From Limnephilus marmoratus (lineage: Eukaryota > Arthropoda > Insecta > Trichoptera > Limnephilidae): a stretch of 64,000 bases of DNA. This document shows, piece by piece, positions 32,736-43,831 of this stretch. Both the position numbers and the translations under genes were made by a program. The stretch covers positions 7,564,001 through 7,628,000 of the forward strand of contig OU862913.1 of NCBI GenBank assembly GCA_917880885.1, written 5' to 3'. Each line of letters starts with the position of its first letter. Positions within the stretch are counted from its first letter, which is position 1. The notes beneath the pieces are model-generated. The model was not told the DNA's origin and did no database searches. It was given only the letters and a program-made list of their open reading frames with translations.

Positions 32736-33815
32736 ATAAAGACACATTCTTTACTCACAATTATATTCATCAAATCGATCAACTAAAATCTCGTTTTACA
32801 ACTTGCTATTTTGTCACAGAGATTTAAAACAGTATGATACTGTAATTTCATAATAATATTCATTAATTTAATGGTGCAATGGTGTCTCGTTATAATTCAA
32901 ATACAACAATGTCCTTTGCAATACGGAGTGTTGCAATTTACGTATAATTATGTCATGTATTTTGGTGTTTCTCGTGCTCAGTAGACATGTAATACAGGTT
33001 ATGTTTTAAATGTCAATACGTCAACTTAACCTCAATATTTGAAATATTATTTTCATAGAAGCGTCGGGTATCACCATAGACAATATTTCTTCTATGATAA
33101 AAGAAAATTACATATGTTAATTTAAAAAAAAAAAAAAATAGATATTGTCTATGCTTCAAAATAGAGGCAATTTAAAAGGTAAACATCGTAAGTGTCAATT
33201 GCTGTTTATTTCAGACAAGCGAATGTCAATAGTGACAGATGGGTTTACATCAAACTAGAATTCTTGTTATGAATTTAAGTGAATTAGTTAGAATTATTAA
33301 TTATTTAACAAGTGTAGTATAATGAAGGGATTGTTATTTAATGAGATTAAATTTATAATTTATTCCTTAAAACATCATCATACATAAAGGATGGTCATAA
33401 TTAATCAACAACATTCAAATTCAAACAATAATACATCGATTATTGAGAGTGGTGGAATAGTTTGACATATTTAACTAAATTGTTGGAATATTTTTCTTTT
33501 ATTGAAAAAATATTTTTTTTTTTGGATTATTCTTTTTTGAAATTATGCTTGGAATTTCGGTGGTAAATTCAGTAAAATACCTACGCCAGAATTACTTTGG
33601 ATGTCAAGGTTGCCACAAAATACAGGGTTGCTAAAAAAAAAAATTTTTTTTTTTTTTTCCATTCTTTCATTATTTAAAATTTTTTTCTTTTTTTGGTTTG
33701 TTCTACTTATCATCAACAATCTATATTATACGTCAACAAAAATAACATCAACAATATTTATTAACATTAACAACAACTTTTCATTATTTTATTATTTTAT
33801 CCAATTGTTTTAACA

Positions 33816-34991
33816 ATGTCAACTCCTATCCCAAACATCAACAACGCCTCTAAAGAGGATCTCATAAAAGAATTATCAAGTCGTTCTCTTGAACCGGCAT
33901 CCACCTCTCACGCGTTGCGCTCGCAGGCGCGTGCATTTAATAAGGCACTTAAGATGCCAACAATATCAGAAACAGATATGGATTCTTCAGATTCGGATTC
34001 TGAGAACCAGACCGTTGACAACCCTACAATAATTAAACACACAAAAATTATTTATAGAGAATCACCCACCATCAATGTGGAAAATTGGAAGATAAAATTT
34101 GATGGAAAATCGAGCATAAGAGAATTTCTCTTGTTGATTGAAGAAAAATGTAGGACGAAAAATTTTAGTCAGGATAATTTAGTTCGCGTTTTTCCTGATC
34201 TGTTAGATGGACTAGCATTACTTTGGTTCAGGTCAATATATCATCCGGACTTGAAATGGGACGAGCTGTCTAAACTTTTGATCAATCAATTTGAGGCAAA
34301 TGACCTACAAACGGACTTAAAAGTAAAACTTTTCAACATGACGCAACCAAAAGGTATGTCAGTCCTTGAGTTTTCACTTAGAATGAAATCTCTAAATAAC
34401 ATGCTAGAAGCTAAACTTCCTGAGCAGGAACTTTTGCGGCTTGCCAAAAAGGCTTTGCTTCCAATGTACACTAACTTATTAGTTTCTAGAGATATTTTTA
34501 CATTCGAACAGTTAACAACTTACGCAGGAAACTTAGAGTCTTATGCGACACCACCGGAGGAATTTGCTACTTCTTCTTCTTCTTTTTCAAACAAATTTGA
34601 AAAAAGCAATAACTATACTACTAATAAAGAAGAGAGATTTGGGCCTACCAATAAAACTTTGTCAAACAATAATACCGGTACTTATAAACGTACAGGGTTT
34701 TCTTATAATAATTATAAACAATCTTCTAATGGCAATAGTTATAGTCATGCTGGGCGTAACTACAGTAACACCAATGCGGGTTACAACAATAACAAACCTC
34801 CGTCTTCTTTCAATGGAAATAGTCTAAATACCGAAGGAACTTCTAGAACCATTGTTAGGAATCAATTTTGTCTTTATTGTAAGAAACCGGGACATGTTGT
34901 AGCGGACTGTAAAAGAAAAGCCGCAGCGGGAAATAATCCAAAAGTGGGAGCGGTTAAAGGAAGAATTAATAATAACAAGTCGGAAAACTAG
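33816..34991 (+). CDS. Gypsy element Gag protein
   Basis: The 391-codon frame starts at ATG 33816 (MSTPIPNINNASKEDL) after a long leader. Gag assembles the intracellular particle that packages element RNA. Residues about 85-240 have the helical pattern of a retrotransposon capsid (WKIKFDGKSSIREFLLLIEE, LLWFRSIYHPDLKWDEL, FNMTQPKGMSVLEFSLRMKS). An Asn- and Ser-rich stretch follows. One zinc knuckle near residue 352 reads CLYCKKPGHVVADC (CCHC). The stop at 34989-34991 lies inside the upstream-open part of the pol frame, so Pol is probably made through a -1 shift in the overlap 34976-34991. No damage is seen. Confidence 0.92.
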   Translation: MSTPIPNINNASKEDLIKELSSRSLEPASTSHALRSQARAFNKALKMPTISETDMDSSDSDSENQTVDNPTIIKHTKIIYRESPTINVENWKIKFDGKSSIREFLLLIEEKCRTKNFSQDNLVRVFPDLLDGLALLWFRSIYHPDLKWDELSKLLINQFEANDLQTDLKVKLFNMTQPKGMSVLEFSLRMKSLNNMLEAKLPEQELLRLAKKALLPMYTNLLVSRDIFTFEQLTTYAGNLESYATPPEEFATSSSSFSNKFEKSNNYTTNKEERFGPTNKTLSNNNTGTYKRTGFSYNNYKQSSNGNSYSHAGRNYSNTNAGYNNNKPPSSFNGNSLNTEGTSRTIVRNQFCLYCKKPGHVVADCKRKAAAGNNPKVGAVKGRINNNKSEN

Positions 34992-37900
34992 GGCGGAGTC
35001 TCTCTTACCACGTCCCATCCTATGCGCAGAGGAATCGGGAATGGAAGAGTTGGCTCCGACTAGTCCATCAGTTTCTTTCAGTCCCATCACCTGGAACAGT
35101 GGGCCCACTGCCACAGGGGATGGAGATTGAAAACGATGGTCGTCCTTATGCAAATGTATATATATTTAACAATTTTTACAGCGCACTGTTGGACAGTGGC
35201 GCCTCATTATCGTGTTTGGGAGGTGATAGTTATAAGATTTTTATTAAGTTAGGTATAGAATTAGTTAAGGTTAATTTTAGTGTATCAACAGCGGACGGTG
35301 CGAATCAGCCAGTCCTGGGTACAATGTCGTTGCCGGTGACGTACAAATCAATTACCCATACAATACTTTTCTACGTCATCCCGACATTGTCACCATCGTT
35401 TATCCTAGGTATAGACTTTTGGAAGCAGTTCCATATCGCACCGGAGCTGTTTTCAAAAGCTATTGGTCCTACTTCGGAAAACAAAATTAATGGGTTGCGG
35501 GCAATTCAGCCAGCCTCTTCCTTAAGTCCCTCAGAGAATCAGGCACTCTCTGCTATTATTAAAAAATTTGAATCGATTTCTTTCGAGAAGCGTGGCTTAG
35601 GCCTGACGCATTTAGTCAAACACAAGATTAATACAACAGGGCCTCCGATCAAACAAAGGTATTATCCTTTGTCTCCAGCAAGACAAAAACAATTAGAATT
35701 AGAAGTGGATGAAATGCTAAAATTAGGAGTAATACGTCCCTCACGTTCTCCATGGTCGAGTCCAGTATTAATCGTTACAAAAAAAGACGGTACCGGTCGT
35801 TTTTGCTTAGACTCTCGCAAAATCAATAATGTCACGATTCGCGACGCGTACCCTTTGCCATATATATCGCGGATTCTAGACAAGCTAGGTGGAGCTAGGT
35901 ACGTCTCTTCTATAGACCTTTCAAAGGCTTTTTGGCAAATTGCCTTAGACAAGGACTCTTGTGAGAAAACAGCTTTCGTCGTCCCTGGACGGGGTTTGTT
36001 TGAGTTCACCCGTATGCCTTTCGGACTGAAAAACGCCCCTAGTGAGTTGCAAAGACTGGCAGATGTTCTTTTTGGTCCGGAATTCGACGATAATGCTTTT
36101 TGCTATCTGGATGATTTGATCTTAATATCAGAAGATTTGGAGTCACATCTTAATCTATTAAACCGTGTATACGAACGTTTGCGAGACGCAGGTCTTACCA
36201 TAAACTTAAAAAAATCCGAGTTTTGCAAATCAGAACTTAAATATTTAGGGTATTTAGTAGATTCGCAGGGTCTCCGTACGGATCCAATAAAAATAGAAAG
36301 CATCAAAAATTTCCCAGTCCCAAAAAATGCAAAACAAATCCGGGCATTCATTGGTTTGTGCGGTTACTTTAGAAGGTTCATTAAAGGATTTTCGGGAATA
36401 GCTGCCCCTCTTACTAAACTCACAGGTTCTAAAAATGGAATTAGCAATTTCAAGTGGTCTCAGGAAGCTGAAACTGCTTTTAAAGATTTAAAACGCGCGT
36501 TGACTACGGCTCCAGTTTTATGCTGCCCGGATTTCACCAGGCCTTTCTCTATCCATTGCGACGCGAGCTCCGCAGGGATTGGAGGAGTTTTGATCCAAGA
36601 CGTAGACGGGCAAGAGCATCCCATCGCTTATTACTCACGTTGCTTAAACGTTCATGAAAGAAATTATGGCATCACTGAACGGGAACTCTTAGCTGTGCTA
36701 GACTCGGTGACTCACTTTAGACCGTATATAGAAGGAGCTCATTTTTCAGTAGTTACTGACCACTCAAGCTTGAAATGGCTGGGGTCCTTGTCCAACCCTA
36801 GTGGCCGTCTTGCACGGTGGAGCTCTCGCCTTTCGCAATTTTCTTTTGACGTTGTCCATCGCAAAGGGACACAACATGTTGTTCCAGACGTGCTATCACG
36901 AATGGACCTTGCCGTATTATCAGGTGTGGACACTGAACATACAAAGGATACGTGGTATTTGAAAGCCTGGAAAGGATGCCAAGATTTTCCACAACGTTTC
37001 CAGAACTTTCAAATGCGTAATAATGAATTGTTCCGACACACAAAGACTAGTCTAGCTCTGTGCGAGGATACTGCCTGGAAGAGGGTAGTTCCGCAGGAAG
37101 GTAGACAGGCAATTCTTTCAAATTTACACGAGTCTTCGCGAGCTTGTCATCCTGGGGTATTCAAAACCTATAAAAAGGTGCAATTGCGTTACTATTGGCC
37201 TAATATGTATAAGGATGTTAAGCAATTTGTTAATCGTTGTACAGTCTGCAAGGCCCACAAAATAAGTACAGCCCCACCTAACGGCATCTCTTCAAACCCA
37301 AAAAAGGTCACACGACCCTTGCAAATGTTGTCGATAGATTTAGTAGGTCCTTTACCTAGGAGTTACTCAGGTTTTACCGTAATCTTATCATGTGTAGACG
37401 TTTTTTCTAAATTTACATGGCTATTTCCGCTGCGCAATGGCACCGCGAGAAGCATAATTAAAATCTTAGAAGAAAACATCTTTCTTGTTCACGGCGTACC
37501 ACGAACTATCGTCTGTGATAATGGTCGTCAATTTGTTTCGAAAGAATTTAAGGACTTACTTAGTAGTTATAACATACCACCACCATTTTACAATTCGTCT
37601 TATACGCCTCAAAACAATGTAGTCGAACGTTATAATCAAACCTTGGGTACGGCGTTATCGATCCTTGTTGAATCAGACCACCGAAATTGGTCCAAATTTC
37701 TTCCGCAAGTTCAATCGGCTATGAATAACACGGTAAACTGCGCTACAGGTTATACACCTTATTTCCTGATGCACGGTCGGGAGCAGATACTGGACGGTGA
37801 TCTGCACCGTAATCCAATAGCGGATGAGGAATCCAATTCGCAAGTGGGTGCTCAACCTAAAGCTTATGCACAGAAACTAGAAGAGTTGTCTTCGATTTAC

Positions 37901-38188
37901 GAGCAAGTCTCGAATGCTCTTCTTAAAGCTTATCAAAAAGGAGCTGACCATTACAACCTGCGCAGAAAACACATCACCTATCAGGTTGGTGATGTGGTGT
38001 GGCGGAGAAATTTTGCACAATCTAACGCATTGAATTATTTCGCACAGAAATTGGCACCTCGGTTTGTTCAGAATGTGGTAGTAAAGAAAAAATCCAATCT
38101 AATCTATACGCTTGCAGACTTAAACGGAAAAGTTGCGGGTGATTTTCATGTGAAGGATATAGTAAAATCAAATAATATACCAGTATAG
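34976..38188 (+). CDS. Gypsy element Pol polyprotein
   Basis: The frame is open from 34976; the first ATG-like codon is at 35120 and a GTG at 35099, so a start codon may not be used. In order, numbering from 35099: aspartic protease with LLDSGASLSCLG (about residue 32); RT with TKKDGTGRFCLDSRKIN, SIDLSKAFWQI, MPFGLKNAPSELQRL and catalytic FCYLDDLILIS (about 337); RNase H with HCDASSAGIGGVL and ITERELLAVLDS; integrase with the HHCC finger (RACHPGVF then CTVCKAHK) and core DLVGPLPRS, VCDNGRQF and NNVVERYN supplying D, D and E. The C-terminus has a GDVVWRRNF-containing domain. The product copies and integrates the element. It ends at 38188 with no stops inside. Confidence 0.94.
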   Translation, partial: QVGKLGRSLSYHVPSYAQRNREWKSWLRLVHQFLSVPSPGTVGPLPQGMEIENDGRPYANVYIFNNFYSALLDSGASLSCLGGDSYKIFIKLGIELVKVNFSVSTADGANQPVLGTMSLPVTYKSITHTILFYVIPTLSPSFILGIDFWKQFHIAPELFSKAIGPTSENKINGLRAIQPASSLSPSENQALSAIIKKFESISFEKRGLGLTHLVKHKINTTGPPIKQRYYPLSPARQKQLELEVDEMLKLGVIRPSRSPWSSPVLIVTKKDGTGRFCLDSRKINNVTIRDAYPLPYISRILDKLGGARYVSSIDLSKAFWQIALDKDSCEKTAFVVPGRGLFEFTRMPFGLKNAPSELQRLADVLFGPEFDDNAFCYLDDLILISEDLESHLNLLNRVYERLRDAGLTINLKKSEFCKSELKYLGYLVDSQGLRTDPIKIESIKNFPVPKNAKQIRAFIGLCGYFRRFIKGFSGIAAPLTKLTGSKNGISNFKWSQEAETAFKDLKRALTTAPVLCCPDFTRPFSIHCDASSAGIGGVLIQDVDGQEHPIAYYSRCLNVHERNYGITERELLAVLDSVTHFRPYIEGAHFSVVTDHSSLKWLGSLSNPSGRLARWSSRLSQFSFDVVHRKGTQHVVPDVLSRMDLAVLSGVDTEHTKDTWYLKAWKGCQDFPQRFQNFQMRNNELFRHTKTSLALCEDTAWKRVVPQEGRQAILSNLHESSRACHPGVFKTYKKVQLRYYWPNMYKDVKQFVNRCTVCKAHKISTAPPNGISSNPKKVTRPLQMLSIDLVGPLPRSYSGFTVILSCVDVFSKFTWLFPLRNGTARSIIKILEENIFLVHGVPRTIVCDNGRQFVSKEFKDLLSSYNIPPPFYNSSYTPQNNVVERYNQTLGTALSILVESDHRNWSKFLPQVQSAMNNTVNCATGYTPYFLMHGREQILDGDLHRNPIADEESNSQVGAQPKAYAQKLEELSSIYEQVSNALLKAYQKGADHYNLRRKHITYQVGDVVWRRNFAQSNALNYFAQKLAPRFVQNVVVKKKSNLIYTLADLNGKVAGDFHVKDIVKSNNIPV

Positions 38189-39662
38189 TCTTATTGTGGC
38201 AATACTTCGGAGGGTCTGGCCATCCCTACCGAATACTGCAAATTATCTTATTTACTAGTTAATATTTAATGCTTGGGAGTTTTAACCCGGCCTGATCAAC
38301 CGAGTTGAAACGACCCGACATTCTGACAGTCAAAGTCCTGTCACAGGAATATTTCTTTTTGTTCGTTCATGTTTTTGGAGGGGGTGCGTTTATGCTAACT
38401 CATGTAGTATTTATGATTCATTGCAATCAAAATCCACTCTAGTAAGATTAACTCGAGTTGTTTTATAAGTTCTTACTTTCGTTAGGCGTAATTATTTATT
38501 GTTATTTATTCGAAATTAATTTAGTAACATTTTTTTTTTTGGACTGAGCACGAGCAAGCAAACAGGATGAATGACATAATTTGTTTTATATTACGTTTGT
38601 TAACCTCGAATACAATTGGAACACATGCCCACTTCCAATTGTGTTCAGGGTACATCCCATTGAACTGCGTTCATGGTTATTAAATTTTGTATTTATTATT
38701 AAGTTTTGTCTCGAAACACACAGGGATGCCAGTCCTACACCTCTATGTGTTTTGAGCATTGTTTTCTTTTTGTTTATCTCTTTCAATATGAAACATGACT
38801 GTTTTCAAATATAAATAAATTCTGAGAAATATTGTAAGTTCAACACGTAGTAACCACTTATATGCTTGCGAATATACAAAGAGAATAGTTTAGTAATATA
38901 CATATTATTTTGTTAAATTTATTGATTAGTTTTAGTACCTATGATGCTACTTTACTTCATACACTCACCCGTACGACCGATTTAGGTAGAATAGGAAACT
39001 CTTCGTAGTGAACAATTTTATTTTTCCTAAAAGGGACGTAAATTCAGTGAAGTGAGGGTTGCTTGCACCCTAAAGTGTTGCCTAAATGGCTTTCTAAAAC
39101 CCTATTATGGGTCAGTGATGCATTAATGCATATGGTTGTGTATAATTTTTGTGCTGGACACACAAAGGTATAGATAAGTTAAGGATGTGTTGTCCACTGA
39201 TTAGTGTTTAAACTTACATAATTAATGATGATTATGCTGTATATGTAACGTTAACGGTAGTCCAAGACATAAGTCAGCCGTTCTTCACCCAGTATCTTCA
39301 ATGCTGTGGGTGTTTACGGACCCCGTTCACGGAACATTAGTTCACCATGTTCTTAATATTAAGTTCTTTTAGTTTTAAGTTCTTTTAGTTGTAAGCTATG
39401 TTTAAATAAGAATGGTTGCATCGCAAGCCCGTCCATCGCGCCTTACGCATGATGGAGTGCGATCGGAGTTGCGGCACACCCATTCGCTATTACTATTTAA
39501 TCTATGTTTGATCTACTAATCATTTTTTTTTTTTTTTACTGCTGTCTACTAATGATTGCTAGAATATGTTTGAATATTTTTTTTTAGGCCCTGTGACCGA
39601 CCTTTTTTAGATTAGGGGTAGGAACCTTATTAGTTGTTATGTTCGTGGGCGAACATTTTTGT
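38189..39662 (+). other. Gypsy element 3' non-coding region
   Basis: About 1.5 kb without a convincing gene separates pol from the 3' LTR. A 77-codon plus-strand frame at 38581-38814 has a hydrophobic middle (LLNFVFIIKFCL, VLSIVFFLFISF) but no recognised domain; it is not enough to call an envelope gene. T runs and AAGTTCTTTTAGTT repeats occur near 39360. Confidence 0.6.
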
Positions 39663-39676
39663 GGCGAGGGGGGTAA
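39663..39676 (+). promoter_or_regulatory. Polypurine tract of the gypsy element
   Basis: GGCGAGGGGGGTAA lies directly before the 3' LTR, where plus-strand synthesis is primed. Confidence 0.85.
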
Positions 39677-40975
39677 TGTTATGATGTGGATGCATCATTA
39701 CATATAAATTACTTTAATTTATTACTCGGATAGGCAGGTACCTTTATTTGAAGGATGGTAATAGTTTATTCGAGATACTCGGCAGGTTGGCAGACTGAGC
39801 GGAAACGGGTTTTGGTTTTTAAAACGGCACTCTGGACGAGAGAGAACACGGGAGGACGCCGTGTTTTTCTCGGGCACAGTCACCTAGCGATTTAAGTTTT
39901 ATAATGTAAAATATACCGGAACAATACGACTCCGCGTTGCAAAGAGATCCGTACATTATGTGTAAATAACGGGATTAACCTAAAGATCCGAATTGTTCGG
40001 CCCGGAATTAACGAAGTTTTTCGGTTCATCAATGGCCGTCGGCGCCTCGTGCGACGAGAATAAGTAATGCCGTTTATCTAGCTGATCTGGCGACTGGGAA
40101 AGTGCAATTGGCGAACATGGACTCCCGCTACACCTCGCAAGCCACGGCGAAGTTTATTTAATTAGTGTTCGGAGTTTTAACTTTAACATCCGCCGCCTAC
40201 TGAGGCGTTCATATAAAAAACCCGCGTACTTGATTTTGATACGCAGAACAGACCGTTCCGGTTCACCGCAACCCCGGATTCGTCGCCGACTCCGTCTGTC
40301 AACAAATCCCGTAGGCATCCATCTATTTGGGCTTGATGGCCTCGTAGGACGGGCATCATACTGCTGGCCAGGCTGGCGCAATACACCGGATCATTTCTCA
40401 TCGTCCTGATGCTCCCAGGGGGGTTTGGCATCGCGACCTCAGCAGGATCACATCAGGACCACCTCTTGGATGCTGGACGAAGCACCAAGCTCCACTACGT
40501 GCATCATGCCTGCCCGCAGGCACTTAATCCGAATTAGCTAGTTTTCAAGGTCATGGTCGCAATACAGGGGTGAGTTTTCAGTAGTGTATTTTTTCCCTTG
40601 TAAAATTGGTTTATAATACCGTATTGTTTTAAATGTTCGATATTGTAAATATAGAAAATATTGATTCAAATCTCTTTGTTATTTCATATCGATACACTGT
40701 AGTTCCTAATGATGAGTAAAGAAGTGATTGTCATAGTGCCCACGCTCCCTGGGAAGAATTAAATGCTCTCCGTCGTTCTAGGAAGAAGGCGTAGTGAATT
40801 CAACTGTGGACATATTCTGTCTTGAACAGGATTTGGCGCTCTATTAATAGAAAAGTACGCAGTTGTATTCATCCCGTCTTCTTCCCTCTCAGCTAGCCAC
40901 ATCATATGGCTCCTTACGCCATTTTGCACGTAATAATTGCCGTTTCAACGTGAATTATAAGATATTCACATAACA
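39677..40975 (+). repeat. Gypsy element 3' LTR
   Basis: 1299 bases matching 31409-32707 without visible differences. Its end adjoins the ATAT duplication and then resumes BEL element 1 sequence. Confidence 0.95.
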
Positions 40976-40979
40976 ATAT

Positions 40980-41219
40980 GTAATTATTGTTATGGTTTCT
41001 GTTTGTTTTTAAAAATGTAGTTTGTTTTTGGAATTATTATCTTAATGTGTTATGTTATTGAATAACTTTAAAATTAATTTAATGAATTTGAATTTGATTT
41101 GAGCAAAGTCAATATTTAATTTAGGCTCATAATTTGTTTGCATAATGTTATTTGTATAATTTGCAGAAAAATGGATTCGATATTTCAAAATAAATATCTG
41201 CCAATTTTGGGGCGGAGAA
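40980..41219 (+). other. BEL element 1, 3' internal end and purine tract
   Basis: The AT-rich internal remainder ends TTGGGGCGGAGAA immediately before the LTR, which serves as the polypurine tract. No coding sequence. Confidence 0.75.
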
Positions 41220-41637
41220 TGTTTAGAATTAAACCCAGGACGCAAACCAATTATGCAGTTGAGTTACTATCAAAGGTTGGATTGCGATCCAAGAGTTGTC
41301 TGATTTGTTTGTTAGATGTCGATAGAATCATGTTTTATTTTTTGTCTCTCTCACACAACAAACAAGGGAAATATAGAGGTACGAAAGTCTTATAAAAAGG
41401 CTTGTATTAGTAAAATTAACTTGCTTCTTTACGAAAACTTGCACTAAGAATTTAAAATACTACTGAACCCTTGTCCGTTGGGTGGGGAAAGTTATTGTCG
41501 TCAGTTATAAGTTTATAAATATCAAATCATAACAATAAAAATTCAAGAACTTAAAGTTAAAACAAAAAAGTGCTTCATTTATAAAAAACCAGTCTGCCCA
41601 AAAGAAATCTCCTAAGTGAAGACCTCAATTTTTTACA
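41220..41637 (+). repeat. BEL element 1, 3' LTR
   Basis: 418 bases matching 22885-23302. The next five bases CATAG repeat the left flank. Confidence 0.93.
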
Positions 41638-42691
41638 CATAGCAAAAAGTGTTTTATTTGGAAAAGCACAGTAATATTAGTATATTTACCAAGTTGCTAT
41701 ATCTTTCTAATTAATTAATCATATTAATTAACATATAACAGGATTAGTGTTACACAATTAGGTGGCTACGTAAGTAGTTGCGTAAATGTGAAAATCTAGG
41801 GAAATTTCACTTCGAAATCTAGGGAAATAATTTTTTTGGGCAGAGCATCCCTGTTTTAAAATGGCCGAATGATGGCCAATGAATACTATGACATTTAGAT
41901 GAAGATTAACTGCTTTTAATATAGAAAAACATTGGTAAAATGTCCACATTTCACCGCTACTGTTATTGTATTTAATCAAAGTGCAATATAAAAACAATAA
42001 ATCATCTCTTTCATTTCAAATACATGTGACATCGTTTTTTGTGTTCAGGCGTTTGTACATTGTTTTATGTATAACACATACAGAAACACTGGTATTTATA
42101 ATACACTTATCATGTCGATTGTGTAAACCAAATGTCAAATATGACACGACTTTAACCTCAAATAGGCAAAAAATTTTGCAGATTGTCCGCAAATATAGAC
42201 CTTTTCGCAAATTGTTGAGGGCCTAAATTATGTTTCAATAAATACAATAACTATTATTTATCTAAATCTCTATTAACAGTATGAAAATAAACCAAAAACA
42301 CGAAATGTTGAATTGCATATGTGCACTTTAAGTCATTTCAAATGTCAATACAATAGGTACAATACACGCGATCACCAGGTGACAGTGGGTGACAGGTTAG
42401 CAGTGACGTCACCACTCACCATTTCAGTAATGCCAACTTAACGCTGTGTTTTGAGGAGAGGTTTAAAAATGCACTTTTCAATAATTTTTTAAAAACTCTG
42501 CGTTTAATATTATGAAATAAAAGTTATATATTCAGAATCAGCGTTTATTGGTCTATATGAACATATTTTTTTAAAGCCATAATATTTTTCACTGGAGTTC
42601 TTTATTATGAGTAAAAAACCTAAATCTTACCCAGCAGACAAATAGTAATAGTGAGACAGTGAAATATACCCATCAGTTCTTCGATCTAGTA
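41638..42691. other. Spacer without recognised genes
   Basis: Sequence to the right of BEL element 1. I see AT-rich DNA, small random frames on both strands (for example 41758-41997 and 42016-42226) and no motif or repeat I can name. Confidence 0.5.
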
Positions 42692-43041
42692 TAAGGCGGC
42701 CAACTTTGTAAAATATCAATGCGGGACACAATGGTGTGCGGTGTCAAGGGAGGGGGGGGTTACGTTACAAATTTATAACCGCTCTCTCGGGAATCGAGAA
42801 TTTGACTCATATAAACTACAATCACAACATGAAAATGGTTTCTCTTTCATTCTGGCAGCACATACATAGTCTACAACTCGTATTCTATGACTGCACTTCA
42901 AATAAGAGAAATGTGTCATCAGATGAAACACAAACTTTACATTCTGGATACAAAACTGGTTTAAATTAAATCTGTATGCGGTGAATTCAAACTACACTCA
43001 GAATATGAAAATAGTTTCTCTTTGATTCTGGCAGCACATAC
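42692..43041 (-). mobile_element. Truncated TAAGGCGGCCAAC hAT element
   Basis: It starts TAAGGCGGCCAACTTTGTAAAATATCAAT, the inverse of the right end of 8012-10135, and continues into inverted zinc-finger-derived repeats (AACATGAAAATGGTTTCTCT, TCTGGCAGCACATACATA). The other end is missing; a retrotransposon 3' end follows at 43042. Confidence 0.8.
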
Positions 43042-43510
43042 ATATTAATTTATTTATTTATAATTTCTCACCATACATGTGTTCTTATTTTTTTTTTACA
43101 AAAATATTAACCTCACTAGGACTAGCAGCCTGTATTGAGGTTAAATTCATAAATTTGAGTGGTGCATTTACACACAAATCACTAAAATACAAAAAAATCA
43201 CTAAAATACAAAACAATACATCCAAAACACTAAAATATTATATGCGGAAAGTAAGAAATAACAATATTATATTGGTGACCAGATGGGTAATTTGTAACAA
43301 TATAGACCATAAAACAAATCCTTAATTACTATACCCACCAAGAAACAAAGGTAGTTCAAAACAACTAGGGTAACACTCCGATTTTTACAAATGGGACTCA
43401 AATAAAATCTTTTTATTTAAAAAACAAATCTTATAAAAAAAAATGTCTTATTATTTAAAAAAATGTTTATTTTTTTATTTTTTAAAAAAGGCCATAGTAA
43501 AAACATAGTA
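43042..43510 (-). mobile_element. 5'-truncated copy of the 5845-12502 non-LTR element
   Basis: From TTTATTTATTTATAATTTCT to AAAAGGCCATAG it matches the 3' UTR and last codons of the element at 5845-6335. It contains the AACCTCACTAGG..TGTATTGAGGTT hairpin and the shared AATCACTAAAATAC repeats. Only the 3' end was copied. Confidence 0.88.
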
Positions 43511-43517
43511 TAGTTCC

Positions 43518-43831
43518 AGTGGCGTAGCTAGGCAAGGGTGGCACCCGGGGCGAATAATGTGGTGTCACCCCCCTCCCCCCATTTCGACTTCACAAATGTG
43601 TAAAAAATTTGGGGGGGGGGTTGGCTAGAGAATTTCAGAAATAGGCTATTTTCGTCTATGAAAAGACCGTCAGTCACGAAAATAACACCGTATTCAATAT
43701 TTTTGTGACAATATCCTTCGTTTTTTTTTCCACGGTCGGGTGTAGTGTCACCCCCCTCCCCCCCCCCCCACCCCCCCCCCGTCGGGTGGCACCCGGGACG
43801 GTCCACCCCCCCCCCCCTCGCTACGCTACTG
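43518..43831. mobile_element. 314-bp non-autonomous hAT element
   Basis: CAGTGGCGTAGCTAGG at the left and the inverse of CAGTAGCGTAGCGAGG at the right are hAT-type termini. Runs of 8-10 G or C lie inside both ends with GGTGGCACCCGGG on each side. No coding sequence; flanking 8-mers do not match. Confidence 0.75.

Larger units (their letters stand above)
31409..40975 (+). mobile_element. Complete Ty3/gypsy LTR retrotransposon
   Basis: Two 1299-bp LTRs (TGTTATG..CATAACA) are flanked by the 4-bp duplication ATAT (31405-31408, 40976-40979). Internal order is primer site, gag (33816), pol (35099) with protease, RT, RNase H and integrase, a 1.5-kb non-coding 3' part and a purine tract. No env-like frame is seen. 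The LTRs show no difference by eye and both main frames are open, so the insertion is recent and possibly competent. Long LTRs and a tRNA-Lys-like primer site recall the Osvaldo/Ulysses group, a tentative placement. Confidence 0.95.
22885..41637 (+). mobile_element. BEL/Pao element 1, with two nested insertions
   Basis: Two 418-bp LTRs that look identical by eye, a perfect 5-bp duplication CATAG (22880-22884, 41638-41642), a tRNA-Tyr-like primer site and a polyprotein of BEL type identify the family. The coding part is a deletion derivative. A hAT element (27514-30807) and a Ty3/gypsy element (31409-40975) were inserted into it. Without them the element is about 5.9 kb. Unmutated LTRs with a defective interior imply movement by enzymes supplied in trans. 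Confidence 0.92.

Noticed and set aside
33601..33813. 70-codon frame before gag
   Set aside because: T-run and AT-rich leader translates as hydrophobic filler; no recognised motif.
38581..38814. Possible env-like gene after gypsy pol
   Set aside because: Only 77 codons with one hydrophobic patch; no signal peptide, cleavage site or fusion-type motif is evident.
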